In this document: positions 41,285 to 49,287 of the stretch, piece by piece
Position numbering within the stretch: position 1 is the stretch's first letter
How the letters are laid out: each line of letters starts with the position of its first letter
NCBI GenBank assembly: GCA_018830865.1
Contig: JAHJRN010000016.1
Span: 1 to 54,339, forward strand
Direction: 5' to 3'
Length of the DNA stretch: 54,339 nucleotides
Source: Patescibacteria group bacterium
Lineage (GTDB): Bacteria; Patescibacteriota; Patescibacteriia; 2-12-FULL-60-25
The notes under the pieces: generated by a model
The model's database searches: none
What the model saw: the letters and a program-made list of their open reading frames with translations, nothing else
Told to the model about the DNA's origin: nothing
Program-made: the position numbers and the translations under genes

Positions 41285-42118
41285 ATGTTTCATATCGAAG
41301 AAGTCCTGCAGGTCAAGGACACGGAAGACGTGAAGCTCGTCGTGCGCAGGCATCCGGTCGCGCTCGTTCCCGGGCTCGGCATCGCGCTCGTGCTCATCGT
41401 CGCGCCGTTCTTTTTCCTGTTCCCGCTGTTTTCGTGGGGCGTTCCCGGCGTCGTGAGTTTTGGGGCATCCATCGTCGCCGGCATCGTGGTCGCGGTGAGG
41501 GCCATCATCCTCTGGAACGCCGACGTGCTCATCATCACGACCCTTCGTGTCGTGCAGGTGGATCAGCGCGGCATGTTCTCGCGGTTCGTGACTGAGGTGC
41601 CTCTCGCGTCCGTGCAGGACGTCTCCTGGAGGAACGAAGGCGTCGTGGATACCGTCACGAAAGCCGGGACGCTGTCCATCCAATCCGTCGGCACGTCGCC
41701 GAACGTGGAGGTACGCCGCATCGCGCATCCCGAACGTCTCCATGAACTCCTGAACGACCTGCGGCATCGTACGGCCCCCAAGCGGTCCGACCTGCCGCCG
41801 GATGTCCATGAACGGCTGAAACGGATCATGGCAGACGTCGAACAGCTTCCAGAAGACGCACTCACCCGCGTCGAGGCGTTCGTCAGGTCGCAGGATCGTG
41901 AACAGGCCGTGGCGACGTTCCTCGACGAACGGGTACCGGAGGGAGTGGGTGTCCAGGAACACATGCAGGAATCCGCGTCGGAACAAGAAGAGGAACAGGA
42001 AATGGATGGAACCCTGGCGGTCGAGGTCAGGCCCGTGCCGGATTCCGTGACGGTCGAGACGGAGACATCCCCGAACGGGACGGATTCTTCCCCGGTGCCG
42101 CCCGTGACGACACCGTGA
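41285..42118 (+). CDS. Bacterial PH-domain (bPH2/YdbS-like) membrane protein
   Basis: A 277-residue protein. Two hydrophobic spans at about residues 25-50 and 55-77 (VALVPGLGIALVLIVAPFFFLFP; VSFGASIVAGIVVAVRAIILW) are followed by a bacterial PH-like domain (DVLIITTLRVVQVDQRGMFSRFVTEVPLASVQDVSWR and GTLSIQSVG). The rest is a helical, charged tail with a run of Glu/Gln (about residues 219-241) and a Pro/Thr-rich end. Family members bind at membranes with no known enzyme role. It lies 24 bases after the ligase gene. Confidence 0.82.
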   Translation: MFHIEEVLQVKDTEDVKLVVRRHPVALVPGLGIALVLIVAPFFFLFPLFSWGVPGVVSFGASIVAGIVVAVRAIILWNADVLIITTLRVVQVDQRGMFSRFVTEVPLASVQDVSWRNEGVVDTVTKAGTLSIQSVGTSPNVEVRRIAHPERLHELLNDLRHRTAPKRSDLPPDVHERLKRIMADVEQLPEDALTRVEAFVRSQDREQAVATFLDERVPEGVGVQEHMQESASEQEEEQEMDGTLAVEVRPVPDSVTVETETSPNGTDSSPVPPVTTP

Positions 42119-42124
42119 TATCCT
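42116..42124 (+). promoter_or_regulatory. Extended -10 promoter, leaderless type
   Basis: TGATATCCT: the TGA is the stop of the PH-domain gene, and TATCCT (42119-42124) is the -10 box, 8 bases before the ATG at 42133. It is the same sequence as at 20568-20576. Confidence 0.5.
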
Positions 42125-42132
42125 AGGTCCAG

Positions 42133-42576
42133 ATGAGGCACGACGCCGGATCACCGTCTTCGAAGAAGCGTTCCTTGCGTACCATCGTACGTCTGCCCCT
42201 TTTTCTGTTGGCCAACGTCGCGCTCCTGCTCGTCATCGGCATCTCAACCGTCCGCGAGACGTATCGCGGATGGACCGTGGACCGCGAGATCGGCGCGTTG
42301 GAGGCGCATGCTTCGTCCCTCGAGGGGCGCAAGACCGACCTGGAGCTTCTCGCGCAGGAACTCGTCTCGCCGGATCGCGTCGAGTATGATGCGCGGGCGA
42401 GGCTCGGGCGTGCCTTGCCGGGCGAACGCGTCATCGTGCTCCAAGGCGTCTCGTCGACCGCGACATGGAACGGCGCAGCACGGACCATCGACGAGCCGAT
42501 AGGGGAGACGTCGGACGTGGGGACATCCAATCCCGCCCGCTGGTGGGCGTATTTCTTTCATGAACTACCCTTATGA
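42133..42576 (+). CDS. DivIC/FtsB-like septum formation initiator
   Basis: A 147-residue bitopic protein. One membrane span at residues about 22-40 (LPLFLLANVALLLVIGIS) is followed by a helical region with heptad spacing (TVDREIGALEAHASSLEGRKTDLELLAQEL), then DRVEYDARARLGRALPGERVIVLQ, the Y-x-E-x-x-A-R-(x)-x-(L)-G-x-x-x-P-G-E pattern of FtsB/DivIC/FtsL-like proteins. It should join the divisome on the outer face. It is followed by an ATGA overlap with the SurA_N-like gene. Confidence 0.87.
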   Translation: MRHDAGSPSSKKRSLRTIVRLPLFLLANVALLLVIGISTVRETYRGWTVDREIGALEAHASSLEGRKTDLELLAQELVSPDRVEYDARARLGRALPGERVIVLQGVSSTATWNGAARTIDEPIGETSDVGTSNPARWWAYFFHELPL

Positions 42577-43274
42577 CCGAATCCATGACCCCTCCCCAGA
42601 CGGCTCCGACCCCAGCCCCCGCATCTGACACGAACGTCGCTCCGACTCCCGCATCGCGTCGGAAGACGATCATCATCTCCATCATCGCCGGCGTGACGGC
42701 GCTGATCGTCCTCCTCGCCGTCGGCATCGGTATCACGTATGCCGTCTTCGTCTCCCGTTCCGAGAGCGGGTGGGTAAGGACTGTCGCCTCCGCCCTTCCG
42801 ATTCCGGCCGCGAAGGTCGGAAGTCGGGACATCTTGTATCGTGACTTTCTCAAGACGCGCGATACGGTGAAGGTCTTCATCGCATCGGAGGCCGCCAAGG
42901 ATCAGGGGCTCGACGTGCCGTTCGACGTCGCACTTGAGACGAACGTGCTCGAGAAGCTCATCCGTCAGGCCGCGGTCGAGGAACAGGCGGCGGAGAAGGG
43001 GATCGAGGTGACGGATTCGGAACTGCGTGCGTTCTTCTCGGACGTCGTCGCGGCCGCATCCAGCACCACGCCGGACGTCGGCGTCTATCTGCTCGAGAAC
43101 TTCGGATGGAACGAGGAGGATTTCCGCCAGAACGTCCTGAAGCCCGCATTGCTTGAACAGCGCGTCGGCACCGCATTGGCAGAGCAGACACAAGGCGATA
43201 CGACCGCATTCGCCGCGTGGCTCGAGGAACGCCTTTCCCGGTCGGACGTGGTCCGTTATCTCCGTTTCGAGTGA
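42573..43274 (+). CDS. Membrane-anchored SurA_N-like protein without PPIase domain
   Basis: A 233-residue protein. A Pro/Ala/Thr-rich N-terminus (residues 1-28) and a single membrane span (TIIISIIAGVTALIVLLAVGIGITYAV) are followed by an extracytoplasmic helical domain: VGSRDILYRDFLKTRDTVKVF, VALETNVLEKLIRQAAVEEQAAEKGIEVTDSELRAFFSDV, FGWNEEDFRQNVLKPALLEQRV. This is the SurA/PrsA N-terminal chaperone fold. The chain ends without a parvulin domain, so it may be a chaperone, not an isomerase. The ATG overlaps the DivIC-like stop. Confidence 0.75.
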   Translation: MTESMTPPQTAPTPAPASDTNVAPTPASRRKTIIISIIAGVTALIVLLAVGIGITYAVFVSRSESGWVRTVASALPIPAAKVGSRDILYRDFLKTRDTVKVFIASEAAKDQGLDVPFDVALETNVLEKLIRQAAVEEQAAEKGIEVTDSELRAFFSDVVAAASSTTPDVGVYLLENFGWNEEDFRQNVLKPALLEQRVGTALAEQTQGDTTAFAAWLEERLSRSDVVRYLRFE

Positions 43275-43357
43275 GACCGGCAGCGCCCTTGCGGACATCG
43301 TCTTGCGTGCGCTACCATTGGCGCGCCATCGACAGCAATCGGAGCGGTGGGTGTCAG

Positions 43358-43432
43358 GCGGGTATCGTATAGTGGCTATTATGGGTGCTTCCCAAGCACC
43401 AGAGACGGGTTCGATTCCCGTTACCCGCTCCA
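43358..43432 (+). tRNA. tRNA-Gly (anticodon CCC)
   Basis: 75 bases: acceptor gcgggta pairs with tacccgc; anticodon arm ggtgc-ttcccaa-gcacc gives anticodon CCC; T arm acggg-ttcgatt-cccgt. Discriminator T is followed by an encoded CCA at 43430-43432. A terminator follows. Confidence 0.95.
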
Positions 43433-43438
43433 AGAACG

Positions 43439-43465
43439 AGTTCCGGCGACCACCGGAGCTTTTTC
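43439..43465 (+). terminator. Rho-independent terminator after tRNA-Gly
   Basis: An 8-bp stem (agttccgg at 43439-43446, ccggagct at 43453-43460, with one G-U pair) has a 6-base loop and is followed by tttt and cgttt. Confidence 0.8.
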
Positions 43466-43580
43466 GTTTCGGGAGCGGGTCGTGGTGAGTGTACGGAGCG
43501 CTCGGCGTATGCTACATATACGTCGTGTTACAGGACGATATCGGAGTCCATGGGCGGCTCCGTATGGAACGACGAGGCGT

Positions 43581-44603
43581 ATGAAGAAGAACAAGGAGTC
43601 ATTGGTACTCGGCCGCATCCTAAAGAAGATCGCCCCTCGGATCGGGGCGCAGGTGCTTCTTGAATCCGAATGGGGGGTCGTTGGGCGTATCACGTTCAAG
43701 AACGGACGTCACTCGTATTTCAGGTACAACACGTTGGACCTCAATCCCACGGGGAGCTCCGAGATCGCGAAGGACAAGGATTTCGCCGACTTCTTCATGC
43801 GGAAGCTCGGCTATCCGACGGTCCCCGACAGCAGGACGTTCTTCTCGAAAGACTGGGCGCGGGCCATCGGGATGCCGAACCGCGGCATCGAAGCCGCGTA
43901 TCGGTACGCGCGGAAAATCGGTTTTCCGGTCATCGTGAAGCCGAACGGCTGCAGTCAAGGCGTGGGCGTCTCGTTGGTGTATGACAAGCGGGAACTGTTC
44001 GCGGGGATTCGGTCGATCTTCCGGCATGATCGGGTCGCGCTCGTCCAACGCCCCGTGTCCGGGGTCGATTATCGGCTCGTCGTCCTCGATGGGGAGGTGA
44101 TTTCCGCCTATAGCCGCATGCCCCTCAACGTGGTCGGGGACGGGTCGTCCACCATCGGTCGCCTCTTTGAGCTGAAACGACGTCGGTTCGCCGTCGACAA
44201 GCGTGGGATGAAGATCACGAAAGACGACCCGCGCATCAGGAGAAAACTGGCTCACCAAGGCCTGTCGTTCCGTTCCGTCCCGAAAACAGGGGAGCAGGTC
44301 TTCCTGCTCGACAATGCTAACCTGTCATCCGGCGGGGACGCCGTCGACGTGACCGTACGGGTCCATCCCGCGTTCCGACGGCTTGCCGTCCGGCTGACGC
44401 GCGACATGGGGCTGCAGCTCTGTGGCGTCGACCTCATGGTGGAAGGAGGTATCGACCAGGTACCGGAGGCCTATCATATCCTCGAGATCAACAACGCGCC
44501 GGGCCTCGATCATTATGTTACGATAGGCAAGGAACAGATGAAGATCGTCGAGGGCCTGTACCTCAAGGTCTTGAAACATATGGAGCGTCGTTCGAATCGA
44601 TAA
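43581..44603 (+). CDS. ATP-grasp ligase, CphA/GshF-like
   Basis: A 340-residue enzyme. FPVIVKPNGCSQGVGVSLV, VALVQRPVSGVDYRLVVLDGEVISAYSRMPLNVVGDGSSTIGRL, LSSGGDAVDVTVRVHPAFRRLA and HILEINNAPGLDHYV follow the ATP-grasp order found in cyanophycin synthetase and bifunctional glutathione synthetase, including the VVGDG-x-S-T-I and G-G-(D/T)-A-x-D-V-T segments. The N-terminal CphA domain is absent. It should form a peptide-like amide bond from a carboxylate via an acyl phosphate; the substrate is unknown. A YhhQ-like transporter and a CofE-like ligase follow within 7 bases each. A TGctACATAT sequence about 70 bases upstream may be a promoter. Confidence 0.88.
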   Translation: MKKNKESLVLGRILKKIAPRIGAQVLLESEWGVVGRITFKNGRHSYFRYNTLDLNPTGSSEIAKDKDFADFFMRKLGYPTVPDSRTFFSKDWARAIGMPNRGIEAAYRYARKIGFPVIVKPNGCSQGVGVSLVYDKRELFAGIRSIFRHDRVALVQRPVSGVDYRLVVLDGEVISAYSRMPLNVVGDGSSTIGRLFELKRRRFAVDKRGMKITKDDPRIRRKLAHQGLSFRSVPKTGEQVFLLDNANLSSGGDAVDVTVRVHPAFRRLAVRLTRDMGLQLCGVDLMVEGGIDQVPEAYHILEINNAPGLDHYVTIGKEQMKIVEGLYLKVLKHMERRSNR

Positions 44604-44609
44604 TCCCCT

Positions 44610-45272
44610 ATGATGAACCTCTCGGAACGGTCGTTCAAAAAACTGCTCATCGCGCTCGCGGTGTATCTCACGTCGCTCTTCGCGGCGAACACCCTCGGGT
44701 TGAAGATCATGCCGTTCATCCTCGGTTCCCATGTCTCCGTGGCCGTCTTTTCCTTTCCGGTCGTCTTCCTCATGACCGACGTGGTCGGGGAAATCTATGG
44801 GAAGCGCGTCGCGAAACTTTTCGTCCTCGCGGGATTCATCAGCACGGCCCTCTTCATCGCGTATTCCTTCCTCTCGCTCGCCATGCCATGGTCGGCCGAC
44901 GGCGCGTGGGCGCGGCAGGGGTACGAACAGATGTACGGCCTCTCCATCCGCATCGCGTCCGCCTCCCTCGTGGCCTTCCTGATCGCGGAATATCAGGACG
45001 TGATCTCGTTCTTCTTCTTCCGCGACCGGATCGGGACGCGGCTCTTCTGGTTGCGGTCGTTCCTCTCTAACGTCTGGTCGCAGTTCCTCGACACGGTCAT
45101 CTTCATGGTCATCGCGTTCGCCGGCGTCTATCCGACGCGGACGCTCGTGAGCCTCATCGTCACCTGGTGGATCTTCAAGGTCGCGATGGGCGCACTCTAC
45201 ACGCCGCTGTCGTATGTGGGACTGCATCTGTTGCGGAAGGACGGCGAGACGGGACCGAACGCGCTCCCATGA
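44610..45272 (+). CDS. yhhQ: YhhQ/VUT-type queuosine-precursor transporter
   Basis: A 220-residue protein with six hydrophobic spans. Family features are AANTLGLKIMPFILG, FSFPVVFLMTDVVGEIYGKRVAKLFVLAGF, FLIAEYQDVISFFFFRDRIG and LRSFLSNVWSQFLDTVIFMVIAF, as in YhhQ. The family takes up queuine precursors in E. coli; other members may carry other small bases or vitamins. No queuosine gene is visible here. It starts 6 bases after the ATP-grasp gene, and a GATAAT sequence lies at that gap. Confidence 0.9.
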   Translation: MMNLSERSFKKLLIALAVYLTSLFAANTLGLKIMPFILGSHVSVAVFSFPVVFLMTDVVGEIYGKRVAKLFVLAGFISTALFIAYSFLSLAMPWSADGAWARQGYEQMYGLSIRIASASLVAFLIAEYQDVISFFFFRDRIGTRLFWLRSFLSNVWSQFLDTVIFMVIAFAGVYPTRTLVSLIVTWWIFKVAMGALYTPLSYVGLHLLRKDGETGPNALP

Positions 45273-45278
45273 CCGACG

Positions 45279-46013
45279 ATGACGACGATGAACGTACATC
45301 CGATCAAGACCAGGATTTTCAGGGAAGGCGACGACCTCTTCATGTTCGTCAGGGACCACCTTCGGAAGCTGCCGGAGCGGTCGGTCCTCGTCGTCACGTC
45401 GAAGATCGTGGCCCTGTCGGAGCGACGGACCGCGGTCGCGGGGGACGACAAGGCCGAAGAGCGGTTGATCCGTTCGGAGAGCGACGTCGCGATACCCACC
45501 AAGTACGTCTGGCTCACGATCAAGGACGGGATGGTCATGGCATCCGCCGGCATCGACAAATCCAACGCGGACGGCAAGCTCGTCCTGCTCCCGAAGGACA
45601 GCTACAAAGCAGCCCGTCTCCTGCGCGCGAAGCTCCGACGGGCCTATAAGGTCACGCATCTCGGCGTCCTGCTCACCGACAGCCGCACCGTCCCATTCCG
45701 TGCCGGCGTGACCGGCGTCTCTCTCGGGTATGCGGGTTTCCGGGGCGTGAGGGACTATCGGGGACAGCCGGATCTCTTCGGAAGGACACTTACGTTTTCC
45801 CGCACGGACATCGCAGACGGACTTGCCGCCGCCGCCGTGCTCGTCATGGGCGAGGGGGACGAACGTCAGCCCTTGGCGCTCGTGACGGGGGCGCCCATCG
45901 AGTTCTGCGACAGGATTCGGCGCGAGGAGCTCCATATCGATATCGAGGACGACATGTATCGGCCGCTGTTTCTGAAGTTGCCGCGAAAAAGACGAGGGGA
46001 TGGGAAGATATGA
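45279..46013 (+). CDS. CofE-like gamma-glutamyl ligase (coenzyme F420:L-glutamate ligase family)
   Basis: A 244-residue protein. VLVVTSKIVALSE, MASAGIDKSNADG (CofE: AGVD-x-SN), GVLLTDSRTVPFRAGVTGVSLGYAGFRGVRDYRGQPDLFGR and the metal/GTP-binding aspartates fit the CofE fold. In CofE the D-T/S-x-G-R-P-W motif reads DSRTVPFR here. The known reaction adds L-glutamate to F420-0 using GTP. No other F420 gene is seen, and the neighbours are an ATP-grasp ligase and a transporter, so the acceptor is probably different. It starts 6 bases after the transporter stop. Confidence 0.85.
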   Translation: MTTMNVHPIKTRIFREGDDLFMFVRDHLRKLPERSVLVVTSKIVALSERRTAVAGDDKAEERLIRSESDVAIPTKYVWLTIKDGMVMASAGIDKSNADGKLVLLPKDSYKAARLLRAKLRRAYKVTHLGVLLTDSRTVPFRAGVTGVSLGYAGFRGVRDYRGQPDLFGRTLTFSRTDIADGLAAAAVLVMGEGDERQPLALVTGAPIEFCDRIRREELHIDIEDDMYRPLFLKLPRKRRGDGKI

Positions 46014-46122
46014 CCGTCGTGTGATGGAGTCGTATGTTGACATTGTCCGTCCACGATGGTTTCATATCGCCGGACAACGGGCCTTCCGCGTCGGATGTCC
46101 CGTGGGACTCGACCGTTTCCGT

Positions 46123-46197
46123 GCCGATGTAGCTCAGTGGTAGAGCAGTGCTTTCGTAAAGCAAAGGTCGTCGGTTCAATCCCGACCATCGGCTCCA
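46123..46197 (+). tRNA. tRNA-Thr (anticodon CGT)
   Basis: 75 bases: acceptor gccgatg pairs with catcggc, D arm gctcagtggtagagc, anticodon loop ttcgtaa (CGT), T arm gtcgg-ttcaatc-ccgac, then discriminator T and encoded CCA at 46195-46197. The anticodon stem gtgct/agcaa has a G-A mismatch at its first pair, so it has four good pairs. Confidence 0.92.
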
Positions 46198-46199
46198 TC

Positions 46200-46231
46200 A
46201 AAAGCCGACCCCGTCAAACGGGTCGGCTTTT
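46200..46231. terminator. Strong bidirectional terminator
   Basis: A perfect 12-bp stem (aaaagccgaccc at 46200-46211, gggtcggctttt at 46220-46231) has an 8-base loop. A/T ends on both sides let it work in either direction. Confidence 0.9.
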
Positions 46232-46272
46232 GAGATAGGGATAATCCATCGATAGGCTTTGTGGATATCGAC

Positions 46273-46390
46273 GATTCGCTTCCTGAGCGAAGCGGAGCGC
46301 AGTCGAAGGACCTTCAAGCGAGCCGCAGCGGCATGTCGGATGGGCTGCGGTAGACTGGAAGGTCCCTCGGCGGACCTCGGGACGCGAATC
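46273..46390. repeat. Palindromic intergenic element
   Basis: The ends gattcgc (46273-46279) and gcgaatc (46384-46390) are inverted. Inside are ggacctt (46308-46314) and aaggtcc (46359-46365), plus the middle pair ccgcag and ctgcgg. The 118-base element fills the gap between the terminator and the rlpA-like promoter. It shares the tcctgag and gaaggaccttc words with the element at 53279. Confidence 0.75.
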
Positions 46391-46449
46391 ACCGGTATTC
46401 GGAAGTGAGCGAAGGATAGGACGCACGCTTCCTGTTTCTTCTTCGTTTC

Positions 46450-46458
46450 TGCTAAACT
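46450..46458 (+). promoter_or_regulatory. Extended -10 promoter, leaderless type
   Basis: TGCTAAACT: TGn plus TAAACT (46453-46458), exactly 6 bases before the ATG at 46465, so transcription should start at or beside the ATG. Confidence 0.6.
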
Positions 46459-46464
46459 ATCCGT

Positions 46465-47322
46465 ATGCGGAAAGGAGCTGGCATGTTCTTCGTCGCGGCG
46501 TTCGTCGTTTGGGGTTTTTCGGCGCGCCCAGTCGCCGCGGAGGAGACGGTCGCGCCGACATTCATCAGAGAAGACCGCGTCATCCTGTATCTCGATTGGG
46601 GATTCGTCGGGCGTCCGGTCACGCTCGACCTGTTCGACGACAGCATCCGCGTGAGCTGGGACACGGGTGACCTCACGGCGCCGACCATCCTCATGGTCGA
46701 ACGGGAGCGGACCGCGACGACGACTCAGGGCGATGTCATTCTCGGCGAAGACGTCGCGCATCTCACGTGGGCCGACCCGAACCATCTGTCCGAACGAGGC
46801 GTGAAGGTCGAGGTCCATACGGGTTGTGTCGTGGGGGATTGGACGACGTGCGCCTCCTATCGCCTCGCGGGGACGTCGTGGTCCGAGCTGACCGACGCGC
46901 GGGCCTATGGTCACGTCCGCGTTCGCGCCGGCGAGAAGCCATCTTCCTACATGCGCGAGGGCAAGGCGTCCTGGTATGCGTATAAGAATTGCCGTTGCGC
47001 CGCATCGCCGGATTTCCCCAAGGGAACCCGTGTCCGTGTGACGAGTGCGCTGACAGGGAAGTACACGGTGGTACGCATCAACGACTGGGGTCCGGAGCGC
47101 GACATATTTCCGGAGCGCGTCATCGACCTCGACGCGGTCGCGTTCAAGGAATTTGCGCCGCTCGGCGCCGGCGTCATCACCGTGAAGGTCGAACCTATCG
47201 GGCCGGACGACCCGGACTACGTCTTGGCGGACCAGATGCCGTCCACGGCGGTTCTCGTGACATCACCGTCCGCGCCGACGCCTGTCGCGAAACCGGAACC
47301 CGCGCCGACGTGGAATTACTAG
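46465..47322 (+). CDS. rlpA: Secreted RlpA-like double-psi beta-barrel protein
   Basis: A 285-residue exported protein. The N-terminal signal peptide is MRKGAGMFFVAAFVVWGFSA with cleavage likely after PVAA (residue 25). Residues about 160-245 form the RlpA-like domain: REGKASWYAYKNCRCAASPDFPKGTRVRVT, GKYTVVRINDWGPERDI (Asp as catalytic-type residue) and RVIDLDAVAFKEFAPLGAGVITVKVE. RlpA proteins bind or cleave peptidoglycan at the septum. A Pro/Ala-rich tail ends the protein. It is read with ftsE/ftsX 7 bases downstream, which fits a division role. Confidence 0.88.
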   Translation: MRKGAGMFFVAAFVVWGFSARPVAAEETVAPTFIREDRVILYLDWGFVGRPVTLDLFDDSIRVSWDTGDLTAPTILMVERERTATTTQGDVILGEDVAHLTWADPNHLSERGVKVEVHTGCVVGDWTTCASYRLAGTSWSELTDARAYGHVRVRAGEKPSSYMREGKASWYAYKNCRCAASPDFPKGTRVRVTSALTGKYTVVRINDWGPERDIFPERVIDLDAVAFKEFAPLGAGVITVKVEPIGPDDPDYVLADQMPSTAVLVTSPSAPTPVAKPEPAPTWNY

Positions 47323-47329
47323 CACGACC

Positions 47330-48016
47330 ATGATCCGACTTGAGGGCGTTTCTAAGATCTACCCCCCTGACGTGCATGGCCTGCGCGACATCACGCTGGA
47401 CATCGATCCGGGCGAATTCGTGTCCATCGTGGGGCAAAGCGGCGCGGGCAAGACGACGCTCGCGCGGCTCCTCATCGCGGAGGAACAGCCGACGCGTGGA
47501 AAAATCGAGATCGGCGGGTGGGACATCACACGCATCCGCTCCCGTCGGATTCCTGATCTCCGGCGCCAGGTCGGCGTCGTGTTCCAGGACTTCAAGCTCC
47601 TGCCCAAGAAGACCGTGTGGGAGAACGTGACGTTCGCGCTTGAGGTCTCGGGCGTGCCGACGCGCCGTATCCGCGACGTCACCCCCCAGGTGCTCAAGAT
47701 CGTCGGCCTCGAGGAGAAGGCGGAACGGTTCCCGTACCAACTTTCGGGCGGGGAGCAGCAGCGTGTCGTCATCGCGCGTGCCCTCGTGCATCGTCCTAAG
47801 ATCCTGCTTGCGGACGAGCCGACCGGCAACCTGGACTCCATCAACACGCGCGACATCATCGACCTCCTCCTCAAGATCAACGCGTTCGGCACCACCATCG
47901 TCCTCGTGACACATAACCGTGAGGTGGTGAACGCCCTGCGGCGGCGCGTGATCACGCTTGCGAACGGCCAGGTGGCCGCCGACCATAAGGAGGGGAAGTA
48001 TCTCCTCCCGACCTGA
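47330..48016 (+). CDS. ftsE: Cell division ATP-binding protein FtsE
   Basis: A 228-residue ABC ATPase. The Walker A is [10 protein letters not shown] (residues 36-45), then [20 protein letters not shown] (FtsE-type Q-loop), [32 protein letters not shown] (signature, Walker B) and VTHNREVV (H-loop). The PKKTVWENV segment is typical of FtsE. It partners with FtsX in the next gene to regulate peptidoglycan hydrolysis at the septum; the RlpA-like protein upstream is a possible extracytoplasmic partner (inference). The gap to ftsX is 1 base. Confidence 0.95.
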   Translation: MIRLEGVSKIYPPDVHGLRDITLDIDPGEFVSIVGQSGAGKTTLARLLIAEEQPTRGKIEIGGWDITRIRSRRIPDLRRQVGVVFQDFKLLPKKTVWENVTFALEVSGVPTRRIRDVTPQVLKIVGLEEKAERFPYQLSGGEQQRVVIARALVHRPKILLADEPTGNLDSINTRDIIDLLLKINAFGTTIVLVTHNREVVNALRRRVITLANGQVAADHKEGKYLLPT

Positions 48017-48017
48017 C

Positions 48018-48938
48018 ATGTCCATCGCCATCACCTCGGGACGCATCGTCTCCTACGCCTGGAAGAACTTCGCGCGTAACGCGTGGATCGGCTTGGCGAC
48101 CGTGTTCGTCCTCGTGCTTGCGCTTCTTTCTGTGAACGTGCTCGTCGGTGTGAGCGCGATGCTCGACCGCGCGGTCACCATCCTCGAAGACAAAATCGAC
48201 ATCTCCGTCTACTTCAAGAACGACACGCCCGAAGCCGTCCTGCAGCAGGCGCAGTTCTTCATGGCGGGCCTGCCGCAGGTCCGCGAGGTCTCGCTCCTGA
48301 ATTCGGATCAGGCGCTCGACGCGTTCAAGGAACGTCACGCGAACGATCCGCGCATCATGGAGGCGCTTGCCGAGCTGGACCAGAACCCGCTCGGCGCGTC
48401 GCTCGTCATCCGCGGACGCAAACCCGACGACTACCCGTTCCTGCTCGAGGCGCTCAAGAACCCGCAGTTCGGCTCCGCCATCGAGTCCAAGACGTATGAC
48501 GACCACGCCGAGGCCATCCGGCAGGTCCGCGATATCGGCGCGTCCGCGCGGCTCTTCGGCGCCATCCTCATCGCCATCTTCGCGCTGTTCTCCGCCATGA
48601 TCGTGTACAACGCCATCCGCGTCGCCATCTACACCCAGCGCGAGGAGATCGGCGTGATGCGCCTCGTCGGCGCATCGAGCTCGTTCGTGCGCATGCCGTT
48701 CGTGGTCGAAGGTCTCTTCATCGCGGCACTCGCGCTCGTCCTCACGGCCGGCGTCGTCGCCGCGACCATCGCGTTCCTCGAGCCACGCCTTATCCCGTTC
48801 TTTGATGGCTCTGACCCCGGGCTCCGCTTGTTTTTCTACGGTCGTTTCTGGTATCTCCTCGCGGCCGAAGGCGGGACGCTCGTGGTACTCGTGACCATCT
48901 CGTCATGGGCCGCGGTCGGCAAATACCTCAAGCGCTGA
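48018..48938 (+). CDS. ftsX: Cell division protein FtsX
   Basis: A 306-residue protein with the FtsX plan: a first span ([23 protein letters not shown], about residues 22-44), an outer domain of about 110 residues with [29 protein letters not shown] and [21 protein letters not shown], and three more spans ([59 protein letters not shown]), with [18 protein letters not shown] between. It forms the membrane part of FtsEX. The ATG at 48018 is chosen over in-frame upstream starts inside ftsE. Confidence 0.93.
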   Translation: MSIAITSGRIVSYAWKNFARNAWIGLATVFVLVLALLSVNVLVGVSAMLDRAVTILEDKIDISVYFKNDTPEAVLQQAQFFMAGLPQVREVSLLNSDQALDAFKERHANDPRIMEALAELDQNPLGASLVIRGRKPDDYPFLLEALKNPQFGSAIESKTYDDHAEAIRQVRDIGASARLFGAILIAIFALFSAMIVYNAIRVAIYTQREEIGVMRLVGASSSFVRMPFVVEGLFIAALALVLTAGVVAATIAFLEPRLIPFFDGSDPGLRLFFYGRFWYLLAAEGGTLVVLVTISSWAAVGKYLKR

Positions 48939-48939
48939 T

Positions 48940-49287
48940 ATGGGAATCGACTTCGAGAAGCTCGGATGGGGCGCATCGACGGAACAGGAGACGGTGTCTT
49001 CGGATTCCTGTCATTTTCGGTCGATGCATAAAGCACTCGAACGTGTCGGCGGGGGCCATGTGCCTCATGCGGCGGTCGAGGAGATGGCGGTGAAGGTCGC
49101 ACCGGAGGCGGAGGTCCTGAAGACGAGCGGGGAACGACGGACGACGAAGGTGGTCAAGGCCGTCCTGAAGGGGATGATGTCGCATCTCCCGACCTATGCC
49201 ATGCCGACCAAGGACAATGGGAGGGAGTGGGAACTCCACGCCCTTGAAGCGATTCATGAAGGTTCCGATAAGGGAGGAAACGTATGA
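48940..49287 (+). CDS. Hypothetical protein behind ftsX
   Basis: A 115-residue protein. It starts MGIDFEKLGWGASTEQE and has SDSCHFRSMHKALERVGGGHVPHAAVEEMAV, with several His and one Cys, but no family is recognisable. There is no membrane span or signal peptide, so it is probably cytoplasmic. It begins 1 base after ftsX and overlaps the next unknown gene by ATGA, so the two are a translational unit linked to ftsEX. Codon use agrees with its neighbours, so it is very likely real. Confidence 0.65.
   Translation: MGIDFEKLGWGASTEQETVSSDSCHFRSMHKALERVGGGHVPHAAVEEMAVKVAPEAEVLKTSGERRTTKVVKAVLKGMMSHLPTYAMPTKDNGREWELHALEAIHEGSDKGGNV

Noticed and set aside
43347-43580. Open frame running through tRNA-Gly into the ATP-grasp gene
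   Set aside because: The tRNA folds perfectly and a terminator follows, so the ATP-grasp start is at 43581.
45279-46013. Evidence for coenzyme F420 synthesis
   Set aside because: Only a CofE-like protein is present; no CofC, CofD or FbiC-like gene is in the window, and the key motif is altered.
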